Source: Eopsaltria australis
Taxonomy: Eukaryota > Chordata > Aves > Passeriformes > Petroicidae
Assembly (NCBI GenBank): GCA_034509425.1
Contig: JAVTVJ010000132.1
Span: 1,116,001 to 1,180,000, forward strand
Direction of reading: 5' to 3'
DNA length: 64,000 nucleotides
The notes under the pieces were generated by a model. The model was given only the letters and a program-made list of their open reading frames with translations, did not search any database and was not told where the DNA came from. Position 1 is the stretch's first letter. Every line of letters begins with the position of its first letter. The position numbers and the translations under genes are program-made. Positions 1 through 11,255 of the stretch are shown here, piece by piece.

Positions 1-55
1 AGTGCCTATCCCATTTTTTGGGCATAATTGTGTTGTGTTCAAATCTGATACTTAC

Positions 56-140
56 GAAGCACAAACGTTCACCCTGACTTCTTCATCAAAGAAAGAAATC
101 GACTTTGGCCCAGTAGTTGTCACTTCAAATTTTGGCAGCA
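56..140 (-). CDS. Alpha-2-macroglobulin-like exon 7 (start of third macroglobulin domain)
   Basis: The acceptor is ACATTCTCAG and the donor GTAAGT; the exon is 85 bp. Joined to exon 6 it restores VEEYVLPKFEV, the conserved entry to the third macroglobulin domain, then runs through GPKSISFFDEEVRVNVCAS and leaves in phase 2. The next exon should begin with one base completing the last codon and lies left of the window. Confidence 0.89.
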
Positions 141-756
141 CTGAGAATGTAATGCGAATATGGCTGATCAGCAATTGCATGCCATACACAGGGGTGTGTG
201 TGTGAGACAGTAAGAAAACAGTAGGCAAAGATGTTTTCACCAACAAGGGAGAGGAAATGGATCAAAGAAGAATCTAACTAGGAACTGGCTGTAGTATATT
301 ACAATAGAAAAAATAACCTTCAGTGGTGAGATGAGTAACTTCTTTAAAATTAAATAATAATCATACTAATAATTAAAACAGTCACAGCAAAACCCATGAT
401 AAATCACTTTAATCTCTTTTCTTAAAGAAAAATGAGTAATGCCAATGTCTCAAACCAGTCAAGCCCTGGAAAACAAAGGTTATTATGCAATTCAGTTGCA
501 GTGAAGGAGAAAGGCAACAGATAAAGTGAAATAATAAAATCAAATAGATAGCTGACACCGCCTTTCTTCAACTTATATTTTATCTCAGGTCACCAGCAAT
601 AATGACATCAGAGTTGGGAAATACCTGTTTCTTATGCTCTCTCCATGTCTTTCTTTTCCAGGCATGAAGAGGACTTAAACTCTGCACTAGTAGCTCTTAT
701 CTTATTTAGGCAGAGCCTCACTGCTAGCACAGGGTAGTTTATGAGCCTTTGCTTAC

Positions 757-925
757 CATATTCTTCCACTCTGAAGGACTGGTACTCTTTTTCACCTGAC
801 TTCCTCTCCACAATGATTTGGTAGGACCCCAGAATAGGCTCTGGGATTAGTGGAAAGGAGAGCTGGACGATTCCATTCTTCGACGTCACCTCCAGCCACT
901 GGAAGATCTTGTTTTGCTCTGGGTC
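757..925 (-). CDS. Alpha-2-macroglobulin-like exon 6 (second macroglobulin domain)
   Basis: The acceptor is CTTCCATGCTCCAG and the donor GTAAGC; the exon is 169 bp, in phase 0 and out phase 1. The product reads DPEQNKIFQWLEVTSKNGIV, then LSFPLIPEPILGSYQIIVER and FRVEEY. The IFQW, SFPL..EP..GSY and VEEY blocks are typical of ovostatin and other family members. Translation past the donor runs into unrelated residues, which confirms the exon end. Confidence 0.9.
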
Positions 926-1700
926 CTGGAGCATGGAAGAAAGAGATGGAGCAAAACCATTATCACCATTTCTTGCCTTCTTTCAAGGTGTGTCTCCTGA
1001 CATATTGGCTAAATGCTTCACCGGCTGAGAGTGCTTTGGGGCTGATGACGTGGGCTCTGACTCTCCATCTCTGCTTGTGGATTTAACAAACATAAGTTTA
1101 TGTTTAACTGGGAATTAACTACACTGACAGATGGCCTCAGATCATTCAGAAACACTTCCTTATTGGGATACAGGTTGTGTATGGGACACAGGCTGCCTAA
1201 CTTTGATTCTTGTAGCATAAATCTTTCTGATTCAACTGACTTTTTAAAACAGGAATATTATGCTGGCCTCTCTTAGAAAGTGCTTGGAAATGTAGTGATG
1301 TGAAATATGGCAGAAGATGATTCATCATTAGCCTGTCCCCGTGAGAGCATGACATTTCAGAAAGTCACAATTTCTATGCCTTATGTATGAGAATGAGGCT
1401 GTTTCACCAGTTATTAGCTGTGGTTCTCCCAAAGTAAGCCTGGACAGAACAGTCCTGTTTGAACTCCAATTGAAGACAGAGCAGCAACCCCAACACCATC
1501 TCTGACTGACAACTCCAGTTCTGCTGATCTCCTCTCCTCTAGTGCTTGATAATGGATCTTGCCACTGTTCAACCTCAAATCCATTGTCTTTAAATGATGT
1601 GCTCTGGATGAGTCTCCCTCAGCTGTTGACTGTATGGGCAATGATGAAGTGTAGTCTTTCCAAAGGAACTTGTGCTTTAATTTCATGTTGTATCTCTTAC

Positions 1701-1721
1701 CTCAATGGTGATTCTGGGATA
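1701..1721 (-). CDS. Alpha-2-macroglobulin-like micro-exon 5 (21 bp)
   Basis: A 21-bp exon sits between the acceptor TTCTCCTCCTCCAG and the donor GTAAGA and encodes YPRITIE. It keeps frame between exon 4 (ending VQET) and exon 6 (starting DPEQNK). The alpha-2-macroglobulin family has a micro-exon of this size at this place, and that supports the call more than the seven residues themselves. Confidence 0.82.
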
Positions 1722-2221
1722 CTGGAGGAGGAGAAAAGGGAGAGAAAATAAAAAATTATCAAAACATCAATACTATGGAGGTTGATAAATACTAGAATAT
1801 AAGGAAAGCTGTGAACAGTTTTCTCTGGATAGAGAAGACTTGGTCAAATAAACATTTTGAAACTCATGTCTGTAATTAAAGAGATAATTTTAAGAGGATA
1901 ACCTGTTTGTAAACTTATCTTTTCTGCTAAAACATCCAGTCTTTTTCTACATATCTGGGACTAAAAAAATTTGTATGCTATGAGAGATTTCCACAAGTGC
2001 TTTCAGAGCCTTGCCCTCTATAAAGATAGGGAAGTGATGGGGTGTAAAGGTAAGGAAGTACAGCAAACATACAAAATACAAAAAAAAAAAAAACAAATAT
2101 AGAAAATATCAGCAAGCCTATTCCAGGCCCTTCTTATTCAATTATCTAAGTAAGGGGGCCTCAGTGAAGAGGTACCTCAAGAGGGTACTTGAAAATTTTT
2201 GACTATTACACACACACTTAC

Positions 2222-2274
2222 CGTTTCCTGAACAGGTCTGAACTGGGTGTCCAAACTGACCACACGAAACATCA
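2222..2274 (-). CDS. Alpha-2-macroglobulin-like exon 4 (53 bp)
   Basis: The acceptor is GTCTTTTTCAG and the donor is GTAAGT. With the last base of exon 3 it encodes VMFRVVSLDTQFRPVQET, which matches the FRVVSxDxxFxP segment of the second macroglobulin domain. It leaves in phase 0. A CR1 fragment ends about 28 bp upstream of its 3' splice site. Confidence 0.88.
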
Positions 2275-2302
2275 CTGAAAAAGACACAGGACAAAAAAGG
2301 AT

Positions 2303-2445
2303 TACAGAATCATCAAGGTTGGAAGAAACCCCCAGAACTGTCTAGTCCAACCATCTACCTGACACCACAATAATCACCCCCAAACCTTATCCCCAAGTGT
2401 CACATGCAAATGCCTCTATCATTTATGTTTTTAACAGTGATAAAT
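2303..2445 (-). mobile_element. CR1 non-LTR retrotransposon, 3' fragment
   Basis: The plus strand reads ACAGAATCATCAAGGTTGGA, then CTAGTCCAACCATCTACCTG. This is the reverse complement of a CR1 3' end, so the element is in the same orientation as the host gene. It is a short 5'-truncated copy in the intron between exons 3 and 4. Confidence 0.75.
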
Positions 2446-3200
2446 CATTTTCAGTACACAGGCTTTTTGGGAAAACTAAAGAGTGACCAGAGAACATGAA
2501 AGTATTATCTTATCCAATGAAAAAAGAAAACCAAAATAAATGTCAGCTGAAATATCTTCTATTATGACCCACTTAAACAAGAGCAACCTCTGAAGTAAAT
2601 GCAATTTACTGCCTTCAATCCTTCTTGAAGGACTCCATTCTTTGGAGCATTTCCTAAAAAAAACCTGTTTATACAAACCAGTTCAATGAAAAAATCATAG
2701 AGAAGGATAGAGAAGGAAGAATTTGTCTTTTTTCTAAGTGTAGACTCTGTGCAGCAGTGAAAAATAATTTTGCTAAAGAGATAGCTAACCCCACCAGTAC
2801 TAATACTGTCATTTAAATATTGTGATGAAATCACCATTGGAAAGAGATCAACAGTTAAGGAGAAAGAGGTGTTGACAGGTGCTTGCTTCATTTTTTAGAT
2901 TAATTTTATTAGCTCCAAACTTAACCTATTGTTTTCTGTATTTTTAAAGATACCTTTTATGTGACTGTCCTCAAGTAAACCTGACAGAACCCAAGATCCT
3001 GTAAAAGCAATTAACTCTGTGCAAAAACATGAACTCTCCAACTTCATTGCAGTTTTGTGAATTGGTTCTATTTTTCACTAACTTCAATGATCCCAAACTC
3101 AGACAAGATTTTTGCTCCACAAGAGCAATTTTCTGTCATCTTAGATCCACCCTTGCTCTCAATTTCTCACTTCTCTAGCTGACTCAAACCCTGCATCTAC

Positions 3201-3357
3201 CTTTTTGTCGTGCTTTGTAGAGGGGTTTGTCTGTCTGGATGAAGACAGCACCATCCACATTCTGAATTGCCACTGATCTTCTCTCAGCTAAGTCGACTGT
3301 GGCACCTTTAGCAGAGAAGGAAATGAATGCCACGGGATCAGAAGCAGCAGGAGGAAC
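3201..3357 (-). CDS. Alpha-2-macroglobulin-like exon 3 (end of first domain, QTDKP motif)
   Basis: The acceptor is TTCCTCTCCAG and the donor is GTAGAT; the exon is 157 bp, enters in phase 0 and leaves in phase 1. It encodes VAFISFSAKGATVDLAERRS, then VFIQTDKPLYKARQK. QTDKPxYKPGQ is a hallmark of the family at the junction of the first and second macroglobulin domains. Here the last part reads YKARQK, so the usual Pro-Gly is replaced by Ala-Arg. No stop or frameshift is present. Confidence 0.88.
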
Positions 3358-4021
3358 CTGGAGAGGAACGAAACCCCAGAGGAAAAGTGGTAAATGGGAC
3401 ATATTAAGGTTCCCTGATTCCCATGGTTTTTGAGTAAGATACTGTCAGTTGAGTCACAAATAGCTTATGCAAAGTCATGAGAAGCCTCACCTTTGTCAGT
3501 GAGATAATTTCTGGGAATTTCTGCTGTGGAAGGCCCATAATCTGTCACCAGGTAATAAGATTTGAAGCTGTGCTCTGTCCTATGCATTTCCCTGCTTACC
3601 TGCAGGTTGCCACAACCATATACCCTTAATTCCAAAGAGTTTTCTCCTACTGCACGCTGGAAGACCTCACCTTGGGACTGTTTGTGTTGTATATACAGAT
3701 CTTGCAGAGTCACAGGAAAGGGAATCAGCATGATCCATCAGGGTTCTCTTGCTTGGTACTTAAACAGTTTTATAAGGGGCATGCAACTGTGATGACAATC
3801 TAAAGCTTTTTTTTATCCACTCTGTGAATGGAGATGGAAAGTCCTTCTCTAGCTTCCTCCTAAAACCTGTATGCCTTTCTTTCTCCTATTTTGTTGGCCT
3901 TTCCAAAAGTTTTATCTCTTTTTACACACCTCGTCTTCTTTCCCTCACTGACAAGGGGAGTTGCAACCAGAATTATTTCCAGCTACCACACCCTCTTCAG
4001 TTGTTTCAAAAGAGAAAATAC

Positions 4022-4205
4022 CTTGAACTCGCTGCACTTGAAGAAGTCGTTCTCTGTCACGGGTTCCTCAAGGAGAGTCCTTTGGACACTGCCGTATTCC
4101 AGAACAATGTTCACAGACAAAGGCTCGCTGAGGTTGTGTAACTGCACACAAGCCGTCTGTGGAGCATCGCTCCGCACAACCGATGGGACCAGCAGCACAT
4201 ACTGG
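4022..4205 (-). CDS. Alpha-2-macroglobulin-like exon 2 (first macroglobulin domain)
   Basis: This 184-bp exon starts after the acceptor CCCTCTCACAG and ends before the donor GTATTT. It begins with one base of a split codon and ends in phase 0. The product starts QYVLLVPSVVRSDAPQ and continues with a cysteine-containing strand, then LSVNIVLEYGSVQRTLLEEP and a second cysteine near its end (FFKCSEFK). That is the mature N terminus of the family, directly after the signal peptide. The upstream exon with the start codon and signal peptide should end with two bases of a codon. I found no convincing candidate to the right. Confidence 0.87.
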
Positions 4206-6579
4206 CTGTGAGAGGGCAAGACCAGATCAGAAAGCTCAGTCATGCAGGAAAATCAGAGCAAACAGGAGAAGAAAATACCACAGAAGTGCCACAGGTGTGA
4301 AGGAAGATATAATCCAAAGTTTGCTCAAACCAGTGTAAGGATTTCCATTTCTTTCAATGAATTTTAAATAACATACTAAGCACAAATGTCAACTGTTTAA
4401 TCCTTCATTGTTCTTTTTGAGATGAGAGACTGGCATCATTCTATGCAGTGTCTTGCCCAGCATAATACTGCACCTCTCCATTCCAAATATTTACACACGT
4501 CCAATTACTGAGGTGGCTAAAGCATAGTTGCATTTGTCCTCCCATGACCTAGGTGTGTACTTAAACCTCTCATAAGGAGTAGCGATATTTAGATTCTTGG
4601 GATCAATAATAAAAATAGTAGTTAATGGTTGCAACAATCTTTAAATTTCTTTTTCTCTGGACGTCTCTTGGATAAGAACTGACATATGTGAATCCACATA
4701 ATGCACAAAAGATCTTTCTTTTTCATTTTGCAGAATTTTTCAGGGAATGCTCAGTCTAATCTGCATGCTCAATTCTGTTTCCATGCTTCTGTTTCCGTGC
4801 TTCTCCCTGTGTTGTTTTCTTTGTTCTTTCTTCCATTGAAGTTTTTAATTTATACTTTTTCTCTCTATAATTAGGGCAGCCTTCCTTCCACAGAGTACTC
4901 CTCTGTAAAACATTCCTTCATATTTGCTATGTTTGTCTAAAACTCTGTTGCTGTCCACCAGTTTGGTACCCCAACTAGCCTTTCCAAATAATGTATGACA
5001 GAACTCATGAGCTGGCTTTGTACCACAACATGAATCACACAATCTTTTCTTTCTAATCTGATCCTTTCCCTTTTTTTCTCCCACACCATCACCAGCTCAT
5101 ATTATTTTTTATTTTCACTTGCCCAGTTCAGGCTGCATGAAATTCAAAGACCAAAATTAAAATCATTAAAATTAACAGTGTATCAGAGGAAGTTAACCTG
5201 TCTTTCACAGTGTTTTCCTTTAGAATTTTTGAGAAGGGGGTTTAAGCTCTAATGTTCGTGTATTTTTGAAAAATGTGGCTGAAATCTCCCATTTGTATAA
5301 AGCCAGGGGCACTGACAGTGCTAATATGAATACTAATTGCACTGGGTTTGCCATTCAGCATGGTCCCGAGTCCCAGCCACTATCTGGCCTCTAGCAACTT
5401 CCCATACACCATACTCCCTCAGCACTGCTGATGCAAATCATTCCTAATTATTAGTATAACTTGTTAGTCTGGTCCTGAGTCTCCTTCCCACTTTACCCAC
5501 GCACATCACACTTCAGCTACTCAAGTTCCAGGTTTCTGTCATTCACATTAGATTTCACAGCAGTTTTATGATGGAGAGCACCATTCCAAACTATCCTTCA
5601 AAGTCATCTACTTCCAAGTCAACACTTTTAAGGATCTATGTCTCAAATATCCTGTTCATTATATAGCAGTGTCCCAGAAGAGAACAGCTGGTGGGAAATA
5701 CAATAAAATATGCTACCATAAAGACATAGAATTTATGACCACTTACGTTTTGGAAGACACTACAAGAAACCAGCTCAAGGACAGAATACTGAGAAGAATC
5801 CTTGACCACATGTCTGTGCATGAAGAAACAGAGAGACTGATCTCAAGCTGACAGCCTGTCCCTGGTTTTTAAATTGGCCTGAAATGATGCTCCTCCCTCC
5901 ACAGCTTCAATCACACTCTAACAAAAGATATTTACATAAAATTTGCATATGTTCAATTTCCTCACTTCTGTTCTCGAACTCCTTGAACTCCCAAACAATA
6001 ACTTTGGGAAGATCTCATATTTCACATAGCTCTGTGATGTATTGCAAGCCAAACCGGTTCCTGCCTGTATGATTGTTTCATTGGAGCTTACCTCTTTGAT
6101 TATCGTGTCATTGGCTGAAGATTCCCTAATGTTTCAACTTGTCAGTATTTGCCACCGCTAAAGTATTTCCTTATTCTGCAAAGGTGTCCTGTAGACACGT
6201 GTCCCACAGCAGAAATAACCATACCACAGTACTATTTTATGTCTGTGTGGGAGCCAGGATGTGTAAAAATACAGCATCAATACAAATACAGCTATAGCTG
6301 CATCCAGAATGGCACTAAAGGAAACTCCTAATGGTAATCTGGATTTCTTTCTGCAGACACTAACATTCGGCAAGGAATGATGCTGGTTAGTGGTCAACCA
6401 TTTTTGTCAGTGGTCAGGAGAAGTTTATTTCTAGGGAAAGGAATCTGATAGCATTACTTCATTTGGTCACTCATCTGTCAGTCTACTTTTCCCCCTCATC
6501 TCTGCTCCCCCCAGTAAATTCCTTGTAAGTCTGTTGGTGAATTTTAGTAAATCTGAGAAGTTTCAGGATAATTAAGATA
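4206..6579. other. No gene seen; region where the signal-peptide exon was expected
   Basis: AT-rich sequence with only short chance frames. I searched the minus strand for an ATG followed by a hydrophobic leader and a donor in the required phase, and found nothing convincing. The first exon may lie farther right or be missed because it is short. Confidence 0.5.
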
Positions 6580-7090
6580 TAGAATCACAAAATAATTTAG
6601 ATAGAAAGGAACTTCCTGACATTATGTGGTCAAATCTCTCATTTTAAGCAGGTCTAGCTTCAAAGAACTCATGTTTTGAGTATCTGGAAGAACGGAGAGT
6701 CCACATCATCTCAGGACATCTGCTCCCATGCTTAACCATCCATGCTGTGAGCACTTCCTTAAATCAGAATTTTCCATTTTTTCTTGCCCTTTCACTGTGC
6801 ACCTCCAGGAAGAATCTGCATCTTTCTTCTCTGTAATCCCACTTCACATTGTGGAAGAGGGAAATTGTGTCCCCATGTAGCCTTTGTTTCTCCAGGCTGA
6901 ATTAAATGAGTCTGTTTCTTTCTGTAGGTTTGTCCCAGTCCCTGATAATCCCAGTCACCTTCTCCTGGACTCCCTTCAGTCTGTCAATGCCTTTCTTGTA
7001 CTGGATGCAGAACTTCATTGTGGTCTCACAACCACTGAACAGAGGGGAAGAATCAGTTTCCTTGATGTGTTGGCTAAACTCTTGGTAATA
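6580..7090 (-). mobile_element. Old, diverged CR1 retrotransposon fragment
   Basis: The plus strand starts AGAATCACAAAATAATTTAG and runs through segments resembling reversed CR1 3' sequence, such as a part near CTCCAGGCTGAATTAAATGA and another near CTCCTGGACTCCCTTCAGT. Similarity is clear but weaker than in the copies at 14.9 and 21.8 kb, so this is an older insertion. The 5' limit is approximate. Confidence 0.65.
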
Positions 7091-8734
7091 CTACCAAGGA
7101 AACAGAATAATCTATAGTAATTGGGGACTGGATTCGCACTGTTACATAGAAAATGGAAAAAAGAACCAATCTGAAACACAATAAGGTAGTCAAACAGCAA
7201 CACTCTGTAACTGCAACCCCAGGGAAATAACAGGCAATTTCCTTTCCAATTTGTTTTCTCAACCAGTGAGATGATGAATGGGAAGAGGAAGCTGAGTATA
7301 TTCCAGGAGCAATTAAGAACATGAAAAAGAGCTGGGGGCATTGAAAAAGATGCTGAGCAATGCAGAGAGGGCCTGAAGTTATTCACTGGTAAAAGGTATG
7401 AGGAGGAAATGAGGACTGTGGTAGTAATGTGGTGTAGAAATTGATGTGTGCCTGTTAAAAGTCAGATTCTATCAATTTCAGCTTTAATGGTAAAACATGT
7501 TCTTTCAATCCTGTAGCTAATGATTCAGCCACACCAGGGTTATTCTTCCCACCACCTTAGCTGATGTTTAAAACTACGTATGCCTAACCAGCTTACATAC
7601 TCATCTTTCCTAAAAACTTTCTGATGACCAGGTTGGGACACAACGGAAACTGCCCCAGGTGCTGCTAGAGCTATGGAAGCTACTATTCCCACTGTGTTAT
7701 TGGTGAGAAATACGACACAAAGCTTCCCAGAATGACGTGGCCTTACAGTGACAATTCTGAGTGGAAGGTGTGTGGTGTGCAAAGAGGGCAGTCATACTCT
7801 GAAGGAAGCTGCTTGCATTAGTTGAAATGATGTCAGAAGACAGCTAAGAGTATGCCATAGATATCTGCAGCTTTGAAGTACCTCAGATCCCATCTCGTAC
7901 TTGAGACAGGCACTAAGTAACAGGCAAAAAGAATTAAGGAGGGAGAAGGAAATAGCAAGCAACTCCAGGGTGCTGGTGTAAATTGCTCCAGAAACTCACC
8001 CTTTTTTTTAAGAACAGTTGTCCTTAAGCAGGAAGATAAGAGGGGTTTCTTGTTAAGTACCAGCCATGGAAAATGAAAAGTATTTGAAAAACTGAAACCC
8101 TAGAAGACACTATGCTCAGAACAATTGAAAAGCACATTTTTCTGTAAACAAGCTATTGAATTCATTACTTCAGTGAAATTACTGTTTCCAGAGGACCTCT
8201 TTGTATTGTAGCAACATTGTGTTAAGAACACATCAGCACCAAGACAGGCATAATTCTTGAGATCCCAGTGCAAGGAGGAAACAATTCCAGGTGTCTTTGG
8301 TAGGAGAGGAAAAAGAAGAAATTTTCAGTTGTATGATTAAGAAACTAGGAGCCAGAGAGGATAAATCTAGAAGCACAGAGATCAGGATTTAACAAGGAGA
8401 GATAATGAACCTCACTCAAAGCAGCAGTTACAAGAAAGATACAAAGAATGTTCCTTAATACTGGAAACCTTTAACCAGCTTTGTATTGGCATAAGGAAAG
8501 ATGTAACTGGATATCATAGTTTGGCTAGAAATTTGATGAATTGAGGAACAGTGACAACTTCAAGACTAAAGCAATGCAAATACAGATGTATGCTTGGTTT
8601 TCAAAGTAGAATCATGCCACACGGATTTTGGACAGCAGAAAATGAACATGTCTTCAGCCCACTCTGGCCAGACTTCAGAAAGTTACAGCATTAGCTCTCT
8701 GTTATTAAGAAATTTTATATACACATATTCCACA

Positions 8735-8756
8735 CCCCCCCCCCCCACCCCCCCCC
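8735..8756. repeat. C-tract (C12-A-C9)
   Basis: Twelve C, one A and nine C in a row on the plus strand. The complementary G-runs could fold as a G-quadruplex and the C strand as an i-motif. Length is prone to sequencing error. Confidence 0.9.
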
Positions 8757-9618
8757 ATTCTTTCTCTAGGTGAGTAAAAGTGATGGATGATTGGCTTCGC
8801 ATTGAAAATGTGTTGATCACAAGTTAATTTTCTTTCAAACAATGTTGAATTTGTCATTCCGTTTTATCAGACTAGATGCACTTGCCTTCTCTTTCCAGTT
8901 GGGCACTCATACAGGCCAGGGCAATGCAAAGTTTTTCAACCAAAGCTGAAACATTTTCTGTGGGTGTTTCAGTGTTTAACATGTACACTGCTCTAACAGA
9001 GCATTCTGTGAGGCTGTGACTAGTCACATCCAATACCCCAATTAGCTTGTGTAGGTCATGTCAAATATCCCTACACTGTCCCAAAATGCCTAGCATATCT
9101 GTATGTGCACAATGTGGGCACTAGATACAGTCACAAATTAGAAAATAAAGCCATTGCAGAATATCCATCTGGCATGCAGAATGCTGCATAGTCTGAATGT
9201 GGAGCTGAGACATTCAAATTCTTGGTCAATATGGATCTAAGTCATGCCTGTTTTCCTTTTTGTGAGAGAACCACCAGGAAGTTAATGAGAAACATGAGCA
9301 GCTTTTAGCAGTGAAGCCTTGGATTTTCCAGAAGAGTGAGTAATATATAATTACCCATTTCTGCTCTATGGTTTCACTTTATATTTGCATAACACTTCAT
9401 AGCAAGGACTGTGAGTACTTTCTAAGTCATGACTTCACCTGAGATGACGTACAGACAGTCCACCACACCCCGCACATTACAATACCTGTTTTATTCCCTT
9501 ATTTCTTTACCTGAAAGAGGTGGATAGGGGATCAGAGCCCCAGCCTCCATTTGACTTAGACAAACACTCTTACAACAGGCACCAGGCTATTTACTAGCCT
9601 GTGATTTTCTCAGGAAAT

Positions 9619-9651
9619 TATAATCTGATATAATCTGATATATATCTGATC
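9619..9651. repeat. Short tandem repeat of TATAATCTGA
   Basis: About three imperfect copies of a 10-bp unit (TAATCTGATA, TAATCTGATA, TATATCTGAT). No function suggested. Confidence 0.7.
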
Positions 9652-10822
9652 TGCTTTCCCATAACACATCCATCAAATGCACTGTGATGAAACATCTTGT
9701 TTTAAAAAGCCAACATATTTCTGAATAGTATTGTGCATGTCTTAAAGTTTACATACTTCGGATAAATTTGCCCACACAGCCTTCTATTTTTCCAATGCAT
9801 ATCCTTTTCTGCTAGCTTTTAGGCTTGGAAGTGAAAGTATTTCTCAGAATGTTTGCTGGCAAGAGGCCATAGCGTGGTTGGTATAGTATTCTGTATAATT
9901 TCATGTTGAATGCATGGAACATTTTTCTGATATTGCTTGTTTTCTGTAGTAATAGGGATCAGGCAATCTTAAACATTGTAACAGTTCTGTTGAGAAAAAC
10001 AAACCATAAACTACTCAGTACCTGAAAGGTCTTTGTTACAGATAGACTGTTAGTAAATTAACTGCTAAGCATTCAACACCATCTTTATTGAATATGTTTT
10101 AGTTCTGCTTCTGAAAAATTAAGTATTATAGCCCCATATGTCATGAAACACTTGAAATACAAACCATTTTTCTTTATCAATAAAGTAGTGTAATGTATAC
10201 AGACATCCTTGGAAAACGCTTGCTGTGTCTAAATGATGAAAATAAGAGAGTGTAAACATAGCAGGGCAAGCTAAGAAAAAGAAAGCTTAAAAAAGACCAG
10301 CAAAGACAATCAAAACCAGTCATCAGTCTTTCTTCAGAAATAACAGAAATAGGAAGCCTGCCAGAGAATCCGCAGGGCCATGTAATGAGAGGAATAGATG
10401 AGCTCATGCAGAGTGCAGGAACAGTGCAAACAACTAGTGTTCTTACATATTGGTTTCATTAATCTAATTATTATTAAGTATTACTGTATTTAAATTAACA
10501 ACTTGATATAAAAATTCATTTATCATAAAGCAAAATACCCAAAAATCTATGAGGAAGGCAATTTTTATGTAGTAATTATGTTGCTGATATTCTGAATTAG
10601 CTCAACATCTTGAAAAAAATGACATATTGATTCAACTCAAAGATTTGATTGTTACAGAACTTTGCCATGAGAAACCATTAACATGTATCTCATTTGATCA
10701 CAAAGGACAAGAATGTGTGACAGTGAGCCTTTTAGAAAGTAGAAGTAATTTATACTTCAGTAACAAAACTTTCCTGTCTTCACTGTTTTCCTTGTTCCCT
10801 TATTTATATTGTTCTGCAAACA

Positions 10823-11255
10823 GAGCTGGTGAAGGGTCTACAGGGGAAGTCCTGTGAGGAATGGCTGAGAGAGCTGGGCTTGTTGAGCCTGGAGCAAAGG
10901 AGGCTCACAGGAGACCTCACTCTCTACAGCTGCTTGAAAGGAGCTTGTAGCCAGGTGGGGATTGGTCTCTTTCCCAACCAGCAATGGGATGAGAGGAAAT
11001 GGCCCAAGTTGTGCCAGGGGAGCTTCAGGCTGGGCATCAGGTGGAATTTCTTCTTGGAAAGGGTTGTTAAACGTTGGAATGAAATGTCCAGGAAAATGGT
11101 GGAGTCACCATCCCTGGAGGACTTCCAGAAACAAGTTGACGCAGCGCTTTATGCCGTGATCTAGTTGACAAAGGTAATGGCCAGTCAGAGGTTGGACTTG
11201 ATGCCCTCAGAAGTGTTTTCCAGCCTTAATGATCCTATGATCCTTGCCAATAGAC
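10823..11255 (+). mobile_element. CR1 retrotransposon, 3' portion, sense strand
   Basis: The order of blocks matches a CR1 3' end: GAGCCTGGAGCAAAGGAGGC, CTCTACAGCTGCTTGAAAGG, AGGAAATGGCCCAAGTTGTG, CACCATCCCTGGAGGACTTC, GAGGTTGGACTTGATGCCCT, and a tail ending AATGATCCTATGATCCTT. It is 5'-truncated, as most CR1 copies are. A short open frame inside it is not intact reverse transcriptase. Confidence 0.88.

Larger units (their letters stand above)
56..4205 (-). other. Gene body (exons 2-7 and introns) of an alpha-2-macroglobulin-family gene, incomplete at both ends
   Basis: Six exons lie on the minus strand in the order 4205-4022, 3357-3201, 2274-2222, 1721-1701, 925-757 and 140-56. Every intron has GT-AG borders and phases join without a stop, giving 669 nt or 223 codons. 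The protein has the N-terminal macroglobulin-domain layout of secreted thioester protease inhibitors: a beta-rich first domain, the QTDKP motif, an FRVVSLD segment, a VEEY segment and an LPKFEV segment. Numbering the exons 2 to 7 follows the family gene structure as I know it, including the tiny 21-bp exon. Ovostatin or an A2ML paralogue is the best guess; I cannot choose between them. Introns are 0.5-0.9 kb and hold nothing else recognised except one CR1 fragment. Later exons (bait region, thioester, receptor domain) would lie left of the window. Confidence 0.88.
7091..10822. other. Intergenic or intronic DNA without recognised gene
   Basis: No exon, RNA gene or mobile element was recognised. 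It contains a C-tract at 8735 and a small TATAATCTGA tandem repeat near 9620. Confidence 0.5.

Noticed and set aside
3465..3731. Minus-strand frame with a GTAAGC donor-like site between exons 2 and 3
   Set aside because: Exons 2 and 3 join in frame without it, and the translation matches nothing in the family.
7540..7782. Minus-strand frame with a hydrophobic stretch, considered as the signal-peptide exon of the macroglobulin gene
   Set aside because: The hydrophobic part is about 30 residues from the start codon and is followed by charged sequence; the phase and the expected short pre-sequence do not fit.
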